DNA of 64,000 nt from Polyangiaceae bacterium (GTDB taxonomy: Bacteria > Myxococcota_A > Polyangia > Polyangiales > Polyangiaceae): contig JADJRH010000011.1 in NCBI GenBank assembly GCA_016712345.1, positions 3,410,001 through 3,474,000 on the forward strand. The letters are read 5' to 3'. A model generated the notes under the pieces. The model made no database searches and was not told the origin of the DNA. It was given only the letters and a program-made list of their open reading frames with translations. Shown one piece after another: positions 43,116-52,289 of this stretch; position 1 is the first letter of the stretch; every line of letters starts with the position of its first letter. Position numbers and translations under genes: made by a program.

Positions 43116-44984
43116 ATGCGTCACCTCATTTCGTGCTTCTGTGCCGCCTCCATCTCTTTTTCTGCGCTCGCCGCAAATGCGCAGGTTGCCGTGACGGTCG
43201 ATGCGTCTTCCAACGCCCATCCGATCTCCTCCGCCATTTACGGTCTCAACTTCCCAAGTGAAACCCAGGTGACGTTGGCCAACATCACCGCCGCGCGGTG
43301 GGGTGGAAACAGCGTCACCCGCTACAACTATGAAATCGATGTCTTCAATACAGGCGCCGATTATTACTTTGAGAACATTGCAGGGTGTTGGGAGGCAGAA
43401 TCAAACTACTGCGCAACACCACCGGGTAGCCCAAAAGAGGAGAGCAAGGCAAACCAGTTTTTGGCGTTCTCGGCCGAAAAAGAAATGATTTCTCTCTTTA
43501 CAATCCCAACCATCGGTTGGGTATCCAAACCGCCGCCCAAATATTCTCATCCGTTTGACTGCGGTTGCCCTAAAACTCTCCTCCCAAATCAGTCGTCATT
43601 TGATCCCTACGACGACAACTGCGGTGACGGGCTCAACCCGGTGACCGGTGAATATCTCGACTGCGGAGCGCCCTCCAATACAAGCGTCGCAACGTCACCC
43701 GACTGGGCAAAACAATGGGTGAGCTACATCGTTCAGAAGTTTGGACCATCCAATGGCAAGCGCATCTACGCACTCGACAATGAACCCGCGCTCTGGCGTC
43801 ACACGCATCGCGACATTCGAAAAGATCCTCTCGGGTACGACGAGCTGTGGGAACGGATGCGCGACTACTCACTCGCTATTTTGGAAGCCGATCCAACCGC
43901 TGAAATAGCGGGTCCCGCAGAGTGGGGATGGCCCAATTATTTTTGTTCTGACAAAGACAACATCTCTCAGGGATGTTCTCCAAATTCGCCCGATCGCGCG
44001 GCGCACGGCGGCAGCGAGCTGGTCGCGTGGCTCTTGAGTCAAGCCAAAAAGTACGAAGACGAAAACGGCAAACGAATTCTCCACTACCTCGACCTGCATT
44101 ATTACCCGCAGGGAGGAAACCCTCCTGAAATCACGCGCTCGCTTTGGGATCCTTCCTACGTCGATCCATCGTGGATCGGGGACGCAATCACTCTTTTGCC
44201 TCGAATGCGCAGTTGGGTCGCCGACAACTATCCCGGCACCAAACTCGCGATCAGTGAGTATGACTTCTACTCCCACAACGAAGCTGTGGGCGCAGTCACA
44301 TACGCCGAGGTACTCGGACTGTTTGGGCGTGAAGGTGTACACCTGGCAACCGCGTGGTCACCTCCCAATCCAGACGAAATCGCATTCGCTGCCTACAAGC
44401 TCTTTCGCAACTATGACGGGGAAGGTTCGGCGTTTGAGTCGACCGGTGTGTACGCAAGTGCGGATGTCAACTCAGGCGTCAACGCGTACGCATCGGCCGG
44501 CACTAACCGCTTGACAATCGCACTTGTCAACGAAAACCCAACAGCGACATCGGTCACGGTCACGATCAACCAATTCGAACCTTCGTCGGAGCCGGCCCTC
44601 TTCTATAATAATGAGGGGACGGCCAACCTTTCGCTCTTGGAACAACCCACTCTGGAGGGGCAGCAAGTCACGTTATCGCTTCCACCGGTGTCCATTGGCA
44701 TGTTGGTGATCGCAGGGAAAAACCCCAACCCCGTGGGCACCGGCGGATCCGGCGGCGTCGGCGGCTCAGGCGCAACGGGTGGAACCGGGTCAGGAGCCGC
44801 CGGCGGAAGCGGTTCTGGAGCGGGAGGAGGAGGCAGTGGTAGTTCAGGTAGCGGAGACTGTGGGTGCCGAGCAGTCGACTCCGGGGCGTCGGGCGCTCCA
44901 CTCCTCCTTATAATGGTAGGAGCCATGGGTGCAGTTCTTCGGAGGCGAAAAGCCACAAGCGGACGGCGCGAACGACGTCGCTGA
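43116..44984 (+). CDS. Secreted glycoside hydrolase family 44-like enzyme with MYXO-CTERM tail
   Basis: A 622-residue protein with a signal peptide (HLISCFCAASISFSALAANA). The catalytic region resembles GH44 endoglucanases/xyloglucanases: the N-terminal ISSAIYGLNF segment, candidate acid/base Glu223 in ALDNEPALW, and candidate nucleophile Glu381 in LAISEYDFY. A small beta domain follows (about 440-540), then a Gly/Ser linker and a MYXO-CTERM-type tail (CGCR at about 587, then a membrane helix APLLLIMVGAMGAVL and an Arg-rich end). MYXO-CTERM tails direct processing and surface attachment. It would cleave beta-1,4-glucans outside the cell. ATG start. Confidence 0.82.
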   Translation: MRHLISCFCAASISFSALAANAQVAVTVDASSNAHPISSAIYGLNFPSETQVTLANITAARWGGNSVTRYNYEIDVFNTGADYYFENIAGCWEAESNYCATPPGSPKEESKANQFLAFSAEKEMISLFTIPTIGWVSKPPPKYSHPFDCGCPKTLLPNQSSFDPYDDNCGDGLNPVTGEYLDCGAPSNTSVATSPDWAKQWVSYIVQKFGPSNGKRIYALDNEPALWRHTHRDIRKDPLGYDELWERMRDYSLAILEADPTAEIAGPAEWGWPNYFCSDKDNISQGCSPNSPDRAAHGGSELVAWLLSQAKKYEDENGKRILHYLDLHYYPQGGNPPEITRSLWDPSYVDPSWIGDAITLLPRMRSWVADNYPGTKLAISEYDFYSHNEAVGAVTYAEVLGLFGREGVHLATAWSPPNPDEIAFAAYKLFRNYDGEGSAFESTGVYASADVNSGVNAYASAGTNRLTIALVNENPTATSVTVTINQFEPSSEPALFYNNEGTANLSLLEQPTLEGQQVTLSLPPVSIGMLVIAGKNPNPVGTGGSGGVGGSGATGGTGSGAAGGSGSGAGGGGSGSSGSGDCGCRAVDSGASGAPLLLIMVGAMGAVLRRRKATSGRRERRR

Positions 44985-45173
44985 TCATCCCCGACGAACA
45001 GTCCAAACCGTTTGACATGCGACAGTCGAGCAGCTGGGGTGTTTTTCTTCTTGACATGCCAAAAGACACGTATCGAGTCCGCTTGGTGTGCAGGCGGAAA
45101 GCTCGGCCGCAACGCAATATCCTTCACAGGTATCGCTTTCTTGATTGCCAACACACTGGGCGTAGTCGGTCAC
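44985..45173 (-). CDS. Possible small Cys-rich protein or remnant, 62 residues
   Basis: A GTG-started frame with nine cysteines in regular spacing (YAQCVGNQESDTCEGYC, LDTCLLACQEEKHPSCSTV). It lacks a signal peptide, which is odd for such a cysteine-rich peptide, and the frame continues open into the upstream gene. It resembles the end of a larger Cys-rich lipoprotein, so it may be a gene remnant. No conserved start is visible. Confidence 0.22.
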   Translation of the reverse strand: MTDYAQCVGNQESDTCEGYCVAAELSACTPSGLDTCLLACQEEKHPSCSTVACQTVWTVRRG

Positions 45174-45205
45174 CTCTACTGCGCGCCCCGTTGCGCGCCT
45201 CGGCG

Positions 45206-46549
45206 CTACCAGACTTTCACGGCATCGGACATGCGAATGTACACAACAGGGCCTGCCAGTTGAGAGGCGAGGAATTGGTCGGCGTGCGCAAAAAACTTGT
45301 CGAGGCGAATGTATTCTGACTTGGAGTAGTACTGCTCGGGTGCCGGGTGAAATCCGGTAGAAACCTGAACGGGAGCGGAGAGCGCCTGTCCGCTCCAGTT
45401 GGCAGTAAAAATGGCTGTCATTTCGTCAACAGTCCAATAGTCAACCATGATGCCATTGTCAGGCAGGAGTAGAAGCTCCACCGTTTCTCCCGATCCGTCG
45501 GGCAAGACACTCTCCGTTGTGGGGTAATACGGTTGACTTGTGTCACCGATCGGCGCCCACTGCGCCTGATTCCACGAGTACAGATCATACCCTTCCCACT
45601 CTTCGAGGTATGGCCAGTTTACCGGGGACGAATCAACAACAAATCCCGAGTCAAAAAGTGCCTGCGCTACGTGCGTTTCAAGCGTCCATGCGCCGGCTCG
45701 AAATGCGGTTGCCTTTCCAAATCCGACACTTTGCCAGATGTCCGCCGCTTTGGAGAACATGACGTTCCATTGGTCGCGCGAGTACGCTCCAAGCCGAACA
45801 GTATAACCGGTGGTATCGCCTTCAGGGTAAGCGACCGACGGCGTTGTCAAACAGGGTAAACCGGCCGCTTCTACAAACGTGCAGCGCGGGTGAACGTGCA
45901 GCCCGATTTCATCTCCGTGCACGTCACGCATGCCCTTGGCCCACTCCACAATCAGATCGCGCCGCGCTTGTGGAACGGCCGAGTCGGTAAATGTGTACGG
46001 GCCAATCAAGTGCGTGATTTTCAGCTCCGGGTGAGTTGTGTGGAGTTCTTCGTGATGGTCAAGCACGCGATCGTCAACGTCGGAAAAGTCCCAATCTGTC
46101 GACACGACCATGTAGAGAGCGTGGCCTTTTTTGAAACCTGAAAAATAAAACCCGCTCTCGGCGTCGCGTTCGGCAAGCATCACAGAATGGTCACCCACCG
46201 CAAGCGGTAGGGCATCGACGGTCACGACCCAGTCGGCGCCGTCTTGGCTCATGGCAATTGGATCGCCGTCATCGAGCCAAAGATCCAATTGTTCTACTGC
46301 GGCCGGAGGGGTTACCCGAATTGTAAACGACGGAGTCGGCGGGGTGAGATCGTCGCCCGCGAGAAGATAGTTGGGTACACCCACGACTCCAAACGCGGTA
46401 TCATTTGTGGTAGGAACCGAGGGCCGCGGCGGGGTGGTTGTTTGACCGGTTGTTCCGCCGCCGGGACCACTCTCACCCCCATCGCAGGCTCCCAATAGCC
46501 CAGTTGAGAACGCAACCGCCAACCCCGCCACGCGCACAAATCGGTGCAT
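45206..46549 (-). CDS. Lipoprotein with polysaccharide-deacetylase-like domain
   Basis: A 447-residue lipoprotein: signal RVAGLAVAFSTGLLGAC and a Gly/Thr/Pro-rich linker. An Ig-like beta region (about 70-135) leads to a domain with NodB/CE4-like features: MVVSTDWDFSDVDD in the metal-Asp position, DEIGLHVHPRC carrying the H-x-H pair and ATAFRAGAWTLE in the later Arg motif. CE4 enzymes remove acetyl groups from chitin or peptidoglycan; the match is partial and activity is not certain. It lies next to the GH44-like gene, on the opposite strand, which hints at carbohydrate processing. ATG start at 46549. Confidence 0.6.
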   Translation of the reverse strand: MHRFVRVAGLAVAFSTGLLGACDGGESGPGGGTTGQTTTPPRPSVPTTNDTAFGVVGVPNYLLAGDDLTPPTPSFTIRVTPPAAVEQLDLWLDDGDPIAMSQDGADWVVTVDALPLAVGDHSVMLAERDAESGFYFSGFKKGHALYMVVSTDWDFSDVDDRVLDHHEELHTTHPELKITHLIGPYTFTDSAVPQARRDLIVEWAKGMRDVHGDEIGLHVHPRCTFVEAAGLPCLTTPSVAYPEGDTTGYTVRLGAYSRDQWNVMFSKAADIWQSVGFGKATAFRAGAWTLETHVAQALFDSGFVVDSSPVNWPYLEEWEGYDLYSWNQAQWAPIGDTSQPYYPTTESVLPDGSGETVELLLLPDNGIMVDYWTVDEMTAIFTANWSGQALSAPVQVSTGFHPAPEQYYSKSEYIRLDKFFAHADQFLASQLAGPVVYIRMSDAVKVW

Positions 46550-46670
46550 CGCCCGCGTCTACCATAGAAAGCGCCGGGATGGGAAGGGCCGACACAGCCG
46601 CGTCAAAACGATCCCCCTTCGATCCCAAACCGTGCTAAAGCAGCCGCCCTCTTCGAAGGAGATTTCTCCC

Positions 46671-47765
46671 ATGGCCCGCGCTCACAATTTTAATGCCGGC
46701 CCCGCCGGCCTTCCCCTCGCCGCCCTTGAACGCGCACAGCGCGAACTTCTCGATTTCGAGGGGACCGGCATGTCCATTATGGAGCACAGCCACCGCGGCA
46801 AGTCTTACGAAGCCGTTCATAACGAGGCCGTAAGCCTGACCAAAGAGTTGTGTGGCATTCCAGATGGGTACGACGTTCTGTTTTTGCAGGGCGGCGCCAG
46901 TCTCCAGTTTGCCATGGTCCCCATGAACTTTCTGCCCGAGGGCAAAACGGCCGACTACGTGATCACGGGTGGATGGTCAGAAAAGGCATACCAAGAAGCC
47001 GGTCGCCTCGGCAAGGTGCGTGTTGCGGCCACCACAGAACAAAACAAAAAGTACACACGCATCCCCAAACAGGGTGAAATTCAGGTCGACCCAGCCGCCG
47101 CGTATGTACACATCACCACCAACAATACTCTCTTCGGTACGCAGTGGCATTACGACCCTGAAGTTGGCAACGTTCCCCTCATTGCCGACATGTCAAGTGA
47201 CATCATGTGGAAGCCGATCAACGTTTCAAAATACTCGCTCATTTACGCGGGCGCGCAAAAGAACATCGGTCCGTCGGGTGTGGTGATCGTCATTGTCAAA
47301 AAGGACTTTTTGGCCACGGCGCGCAAAGACATTCCTGTGATCCTGCGCTACGGCACCCACGCAGAAAATAACTCGCTCTACAACACACCTCCCACGTTTG
47401 GCATTTACCTAGTCCGCAACGTGCTCGCGGTTACCAAAGAAATGGGCGGGCTTTCAGCAATGGAAGCTCACAACCGCAAAAAGGGAGATCTGCTCTACTC
47501 CACCATTGACAGCGATCCCGACTTTTTCCGCGCCCCGGTAGAAAAAGAGAGCCGCTCTTATATGAACATTGTCTTTCGTCTACCCACTGAAGAGTTGGAG
47601 AAAAAGTTCGTTTCAGAGGCGGCGAAAAAACAAATGATCGGCCTCGCCGGACACCGCTCCACCGGAGGCATTCGGGTCTCCGCTTACAACGCCGTTTCGT
47701 ACGAATCCATGGAAGCACTCACGTCGTTCATGCGTGAGTTCCGCAAAACCGCCCCCGCCGCCTAA
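46671..47765 (+). CDS. serC: Phosphoserine aminotransferase
   Basis: A 364-residue PLP enzyme of normal SerC length. It begins HNFNAGPAGLPLAALERA, and the PLP-binding lysine lies in YAGAQKNIGPSG. It makes 3-phosphoserine from 3-phosphohydroxypyruvate and glutamate in serine biosynthesis. The ATG at 46671 has a good ribosome-binding site (GAAGGAG, about 9 bases upstream); an in-frame start at 46632 lacks one. serA and serB are not in the window. Serine supplies one-carbon units, which links loosely to metH and the dimethylglycine-dehydrogenase-type gene nearby. Confidence 0.95.
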   Translation: MARAHNFNAGPAGLPLAALERAQRELLDFEGTGMSIMEHSHRGKSYEAVHNEAVSLTKELCGIPDGYDVLFLQGGASLQFAMVPMNFLPEGKTADYVITGGWSEKAYQEAGRLGKVRVAATTEQNKKYTRIPKQGEIQVDPAAAYVHITTNNTLFGTQWHYDPEVGNVPLIADMSSDIMWKPINVSKYSLIYAGAQKNIGPSGVVIVIVKKDFLATARKDIPVILRYGTHAENNSLYNTPPTFGIYLVRNVLAVTKEMGGLSAMEAHNRKKGDLLYSTIDSDPDFFRAPVEKESRSYMNIVFRLPTEELEKKFVSEAAKKQMIGLAGHRSTGGIRVSAYNAVSYESMEALTSFMREFRKTAPAA

Positions 47766-48294
47766 CACACCTCGACACCCGCCTCGACACCTGATTCGCG
47801 GCCCATTCACCGGACTTCAGCCGCCTCGCAACGACCTGAAATGCCCTGCCACCTGACACGTCGTATTCAACACGGAGTTCCCCAGCGGCGCATGCGCCTC
47901 ATTCGAACGGCGAGTAACTCGTTGCGGTTGAGTTGTCGATGCAGCAGAAAAGAGCCCGTTCTGGGAGGTCCGGCGACTTGAGATGTCCATCACGTCGCCA
48001 TCCACCGGTCTCGCCGGTCTCTCGTTTTCGTCGTGGCTGCGCTCGCCACAGAACTCCATCTGGAGAACCCGACGCGCCACGCTGTTCGCTTTTCCGCTTG
48101 GCGACGGGCAAGGGTGTCCCAAACGTCTCGACAAGACTGGATCCGTGCCTTGCAGAACGTTCCGCTAAAGGGAAGTTACCTAGGAGGCACGGAGATCACG
48201 GAGATCCACGGAGCGTGTCCCTCCGCGTCCTCTGTGATTCCGTGTTGATTACGACGTTGCAGTCATCTGAAACGCGTCAGGTCGGGGTGGGCAC
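47766..48294. other. 529-base intergenic region between convergent serC and the DMGDH-type gene
   Basis: No convincing gene: short frames lack ribosome-binding sites and family resemblance. The right part holds an imperfect palindromic element (48186-48246). The composition is similar to neighbouring DNA, so a decayed gene is possible but not shown. Confidence 0.55.
48186..48246. repeat. Imperfect palindrome of the CACGGAGATCACGGAG type
   Basis: The left arm repeats CACGGAGAT-like units (CACGGAGATCACGGAGATC, then CACGGAG) and the right arm CTCCGCGTCCTCTGTGATTCCGTG is its near-inverse, so a long imperfect hairpin can form. Similar words ('H-G-D-H-G...S-V-S-S-V' when translated) are seen around intergenic repeat elements of many bacterial phyla, from my general knowledge. 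It is probably an interspersed repeat in this genome. Confidence 0.5.
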
Positions 48295-50757
48295 CTAGCA
48301 GCGGATTTTTTTCATGTCAGGATCGTACATGGGGCGGAGCGAGGCAGCCGCCGGGTAGAGTTTACCCGCGATGTCCACTTCCCAAGTGCCTTTATCAAGG
48401 TAGTTTTGATCAATCGGTTCACCCGCCTCGATCATGGCAAGACCCACTGCACCGCCCAGGGTAAACCCATACGAGGCAGCGCGAATATACCCGAGCGCCT
48501 TCCCATTTCGATGCACGATTTCGGCATGGAACATGAGGGGCTCCGGGTCTTTTACCAAAATCTGAACAAGCCGCTTATGAAGTGGCCCAGCCGCCTTTTT
48601 TGCGAGCACCGCTTCTTTACCCAAAAAGCCACCCGGCTTTTTTAGGTCAACCGCAAAACCGAGCCCCACTTCAAGCACCGAGTCGGTGTTGTCTATGTCA
48701 TGGCCATAGTCGCGGTAGCCCTTTTCCATGCGCAAACTGCCCAACGCCTTGAGGCCCGCGTGACGGAGTCCAAACGCTTTGCCGGCCCCCACAAGACGCT
48801 CGTACACATGGGTAGCCTGCTCCGACGGAACGTACAGTTCATACCCAAGTTCACCCAAATACGTAATGCGTACACACAGCGCGCGGGCAAACCCAATGTC
48901 GATTTCTTTTGCCGCTCGAAACGGGAAGGCCTCATGGCTCATGTCCTGCGTGGTTAGACCGGCAATCAGGTCACGCGACTTGGGCCCCTGAATATTGATC
49001 TGCGCATAACCCGACGTCACGTCCGTTACAAACACGTGCGCGTCGCTTGGGAAATGGCGCTTCATCCACGCTTTTGTGTGCCCGTGGGTGTTGTCCGACG
49101 ACACAACAAAAAACTTGTCTTCCGCAAGTTTTGTAACGGTCAGATCGGCCTCCAGCGTGCCACCTTCGTTGAGCCACTGGGTATAGGTGATCATCCCGGC
49201 CGGTCCATTCACACTGTTGGCGGAGATATAGTCAAGTAGCCGCCCGGCGTCGTTGCCTTGCACCATGAACTTGGACATGAACGACATGTCCATCAAAATG
49301 ACACCTTCTCGCGCGGCTTCATGTTCCGCTTTCCACTGTGGAAACCACTTTTGCCGACCCCATGAAAACCCGTCCACTTTGGCTTCCGCCGGGGTGGGCG
49401 CATACCAGTCGGCACCTTCCCATCCGCTCACGTCTTTGAAGTAAGCGCCTTGGGCAAGCAAACGGTCGTGCAGGGGTGATCGCTTGGCGCCGCGCGCCGT
49501 CAGCATGGATCGTGTTGGGTAGTGAACCTGATATACCATGCCAAGCGACTCCACCGTCCTCGTCCGGCGATATTCAGGGTTGCACTGGTAAGGGTGAAGC
49601 CTGTCAATGTTGAATCCCGTCACGTCCACATCGGGCCTACCCGTCATAATCCAATGGGCGAGGACTCGACCCAGTCCGCCCCCGGTAAGAATGCCAATGG
49701 AGTTGAGTCCGGCGGCAACAAAGTAATTCTTGATCTCAGGGGCCTCACCGACAATGGGTAGAAGGTCGGGAGTAAAGCTCTCGGGGCCGCAGAAAAACTT
49801 TCGAACCCCAACTTCAAGCGAAATAGGAACGCGACTCATGGCCCTTTCCACGTAGGGGCCCATGCGATCCCAATCGGGTGTGATCTCCCCAAATGAAAAG
49901 TCTTCAGGCACACCCTCGATCTTCCATGGGGCACACACCGGCTCAAACAAACCGATCATGAGCCCGCCCACTTCTTCACGGTAATACCCGTGGCAGCCCG
50001 GATCTTCAAGCACAGGGAACGACGGTGAGATCCCCGGCACTTTGTCGGTAATCAAGTAGTAATGTTCAGCCGATTGGAGGGGTATTGTCAGACCGTTTTT
50101 GGCTCCGAGTTGACGGGCCCACATGCCGGTGCAGTTGACAACGTATTCACACTCGATGGTTCCGTACGGCGTGTTGACTCCCGCTACCCGTCCGTTTTTT
50201 TGTACAACGCCGGTGGCGGGTACGCCCTCCAAGATTTTTGCCCCTTGGAGCCGGGCGCCCTTGGCCAAGGCGAGCGTTACGTTGACCGGATCGGCCTTGC
50301 CATCTTCTTTGACATAAAACCCGGCGAGAATGTCATCGGTGCGGGCCAGGGGGAAAAGGTCTTTTACTTCGGACGCCGATATTTCATGAACGTCCACCCC
50401 ACAGTGACGGTTGAACGCCGAGACGCGTCGATACTCTTCAAGCCTGTCGGCATCGGCGGCCACCTCAATAAACCCGACAGGGCGAAACCCCGTGTCAAGG
50501 CCTGTTTCAGCCTCCAAACGTGAGTACAGATCGCGCGTGTATTTGCGCATCTCGGTAGAGGTCTCCGACGTGGAGCCAAAGGTCACCATGAGGCCGGCGG
50601 CGTGCCAGGTGGTGCCCGACGTGAGCTTGTCCCTTTCAAGGAGCACCACGTCTTTCCATCCGGCATGTGCCAAATGGTAGGCGACAGAACATCCGATCAC
50701 TCCGCCGCCGATCACAACAACGCGCGCCCGTTCGGGTAGATTGGGATGGGTAGTCAT
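48295..50757 (-). CDS. Dimethylglycine/sarcosine dehydrogenase-type FAD-GcvT enzyme
   Basis: An 820-residue two-part enzyme. The N-terminal FAD-dependent oxidase domain (about 10-390) starts VVVIGGGVIGCSVAYHLA; the SGTTWHAAGL motif contains the histidine that carries covalent FAD in DMGDH and SARDH. A GcvT-like folate-binding part follows (about 430-800) with 'GPKSRDLIAGLTTQDMS', 'LGELGYELYVPSEQ' and 'SLRMEKGYRDYGHDID'. It would oxidatively demethylate dimethylglycine or sarcosine and hand the one-carbon unit to tetrahydrofolate. The mitochondrial PDPR regulator has the same layout, so a non-catalytic role is possible but less likely given the His. ATG start. Confidence 0.85.
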   Translation of the reverse strand: MTTHPNLPERARVVVIGGGVIGCSVAYHLAHAGWKDVVLLERDKLTSGTTWHAAGLMVTFGSTSETSTEMRKYTRDLYSRLEAETGLDTGFRPVGFIEVAADADRLEEYRRVSAFNRHCGVDVHEISASEVKDLFPLARTDDILAGFYVKEDGKADPVNVTLALAKGARLQGAKILEGVPATGVVQKNGRVAGVNTPYGTIECEYVVNCTGMWARQLGAKNGLTIPLQSAEHYYLITDKVPGISPSFPVLEDPGCHGYYREEVGGLMIGLFEPVCAPWKIEGVPEDFSFGEITPDWDRMGPYVERAMSRVPISLEVGVRKFFCGPESFTPDLLPIVGEAPEIKNYFVAAGLNSIGILTGGGLGRVLAHWIMTGRPDVDVTGFNIDRLHPYQCNPEYRRTRTVESLGMVYQVHYPTRSMLTARGAKRSPLHDRLLAQGAYFKDVSGWEGADWYAPTPAEAKVDGFSWGRQKWFPQWKAEHEAAREGVILMDMSFMSKFMVQGNDAGRLLDYISANSVNGPAGMITYTQWLNEGGTLEADLTVTKLAEDKFFVVSSDNTHGHTKAWMKRHFPSDAHVFVTDVTSGYAQINIQGPKSRDLIAGLTTQDMSHEAFPFRAAKEIDIGFARALCVRITYLGELGYELYVPSEQATHVYERLVGAGKAFGLRHAGLKALGSLRMEKGYRDYGHDIDNTDSVLEVGLGFAVDLKKPGGFLGKEAVLAKKAAGPLHKRLVQILVKDPEPLMFHAEIVHRNGKALGYIRAASYGFTLGGAVGLAMIEAGEPIDQNYLDKGTWEVDIAGKLYPAAASLRPMYDPDMKKIRC

Positions 50758-51108
50758 GCTGCGCGATTGCTACATCAACTGAGAAGAAACTTTCCAGCGA
50801 GAAACGTGCGCCGTCCAAAAAGGTTCGCGGCTCTTCAGATCGCACGCGTTGCGTTAAGCCGAAAGCGCCTCGTCCTTTTTTCCCCTCGGCGCCGGAAAAA
50901 ACTTCCAGCGCGGCGCTTTTTGGGCATCACGAGGGTTTCGACCAACGTGTCACCTTACCCGCGTGCGCGAGGGCGCGCACCCCACCGTGACCCGCATGTC
51001 ACGGTCTTCCCTCCCCCTCGCCTCGCCTTCTTCGTGGATCCGTCGACTGCGCCGTGGAGTAGCAACGCTCCCCCCTTTTGCGGCATATTGGTTGCGTAGC
51101 GCACAACC
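50758..51108. other. Divergent promoter region, 351 bases
   Basis: It separates the minus-strand DMGDH-type gene from the plus-strand lipoprotein gene, so promoters for both must lie here. The word TTCCAGCG occurs twice (about 50791 and 50903). I see no gene, strong hairpin or recognised operator. Confidence 0.5.
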
Positions 51109-52245
51109 ATGGAACGAACTTCTTGGATGCTTGGGTTGGGTGCGGCGATCGCGCTCATGGGAGGATGCCTGCCCGGTGGGGAGCGCGCTCAAAACAACAA
51201 CCCTTGGGGAGACGGCGGATCCACGGGAATAGGGGGGTCTGGAGGGGACGGCGACAATTGTCTCCCCGGTGAAACGTGTTCTGACAAAACCCCGCAGGGA
51301 CTCCACTTTATGGGGCCGAGCACGTTCGATTCGTTTTTTTCCGGCGGTCCCAAAGCCATGGCGGTGGGAGGTACACAAACAATAAAAGTATATTGGGATA
51401 ATCAAGGCAATTTTCCGTTTGATCTACCCTTTGACGCTCATGGGACGGGGGTTGTAGAAATTAAAGAAACCTCCCCATCGGAAGTGTTGGTTGGGGCTTC
51501 CGATCCCGGCACCGGCTATCTTCGTCTGACAGAAGCGGGAACCAACCTGCTTTACGATCGCTTTCAGTTGTCCGCTTTCAACATCGACAAAGTTGAACTT
51601 GCACCAATTGACATGTATCCGGCGCTCGGCGCGGAGCCGCCGAGTGCACCCTGGGTTGCCCTCGCTTCATCCACAATGCCGGTTGCGCTTTTGCTGTGGA
51701 ATGGTCAAACGCGCCTCGTTGACGAGGGCGTCACCTTGACACTCGCGGGAGATGCCACGCCGCTCGAGAACTCGGCAAAGTGGGACGCGGTTTGGCTCAC
51801 CGCGGCGGCCACGGGAGCTTTTACAGTGGAGGCCAAAGCCCCGACCTTTTCAACCCAGAGCATTACCGTGAAGATTGTTTCAAAAGCCGACAAGATCACG
51901 CCTTTGGTTACCGCGTTGGGTAATTTTCCCACTGGAAAACTTGGTCTAGAAGAGTCTGAATTCTACTGTTTTCGTCCCTATTCGGGAACGAATCCGGTGG
52001 CCGGCACAAACTGGGAGTATAACTCGTCCGCCGGTCTTGAAGTTGCAGACGAGTTCTTTCCGGGATGTGTTACAGTCCGGGGTTTGCAGTTGGGTACACA
52101 AAGTCTAACCGTCAAAGGCGCGGGCGCTCAGTTGACACTTGACATTGAAGTGATCACCGCGGCCAGCGGTAACAAATCTACCCTACCCAAGCTCCCCAAG
52201 CCTGGGCGCCCAATTTACCCAGGCGACCGTGTTGACTCCAATTGA
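51109..52245 (+). CDS. Uncharacterised lipoprotein, 378 residues
   Basis: The signal TSWMLGLGAAIALMGGC ends in a good lipobox. An Asn/Gly linker and a short Cys pair (NCLPGETCSDK) follow. The rest is beta-rich and looks like Ig-like or Big-type folds: one unit around 'TQTIKVYWDNQGNFPFDL' and others around 'LVDEGVTLTLAGDATPLENS' and 'TQSLTVKGAGAQLTLDIEV'. No enzyme motif is visible. It probably sits on the cell surface as an adhesive or structural protein; that is inference. Confidence 0.7.
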   Translation: MERTSWMLGLGAAIALMGGCLPGGERAQNNNPWGDGGSTGIGGSGGDGDNCLPGETCSDKTPQGLHFMGPSTFDSFFSGGPKAMAVGGTQTIKVYWDNQGNFPFDLPFDAHGTGVVEIKETSPSEVLVGASDPGTGYLRLTEAGTNLLYDRFQLSAFNIDKVELAPIDMYPALGAEPPSAPWVALASSTMPVALLLWNGQTRLVDEGVTLTLAGDATPLENSAKWDAVWLTAAATGAFTVEAKAPTFSTQSITVKIVSKADKITPLVTALGNFPTGKLGLEESEFYCFRPYSGTNPVAGTNWEYNSSAGLEVADEFFPGCVTVRGLQLGTQSLTVKGAGAQLTLDIEVITAASGNKSTLPKLPKPGRPIYPGDRVDSN

Positions 52246-52289
52246 CACTACGGCATTGAAAATACCGTTTTCTCCGTGACCCCTGTCCT

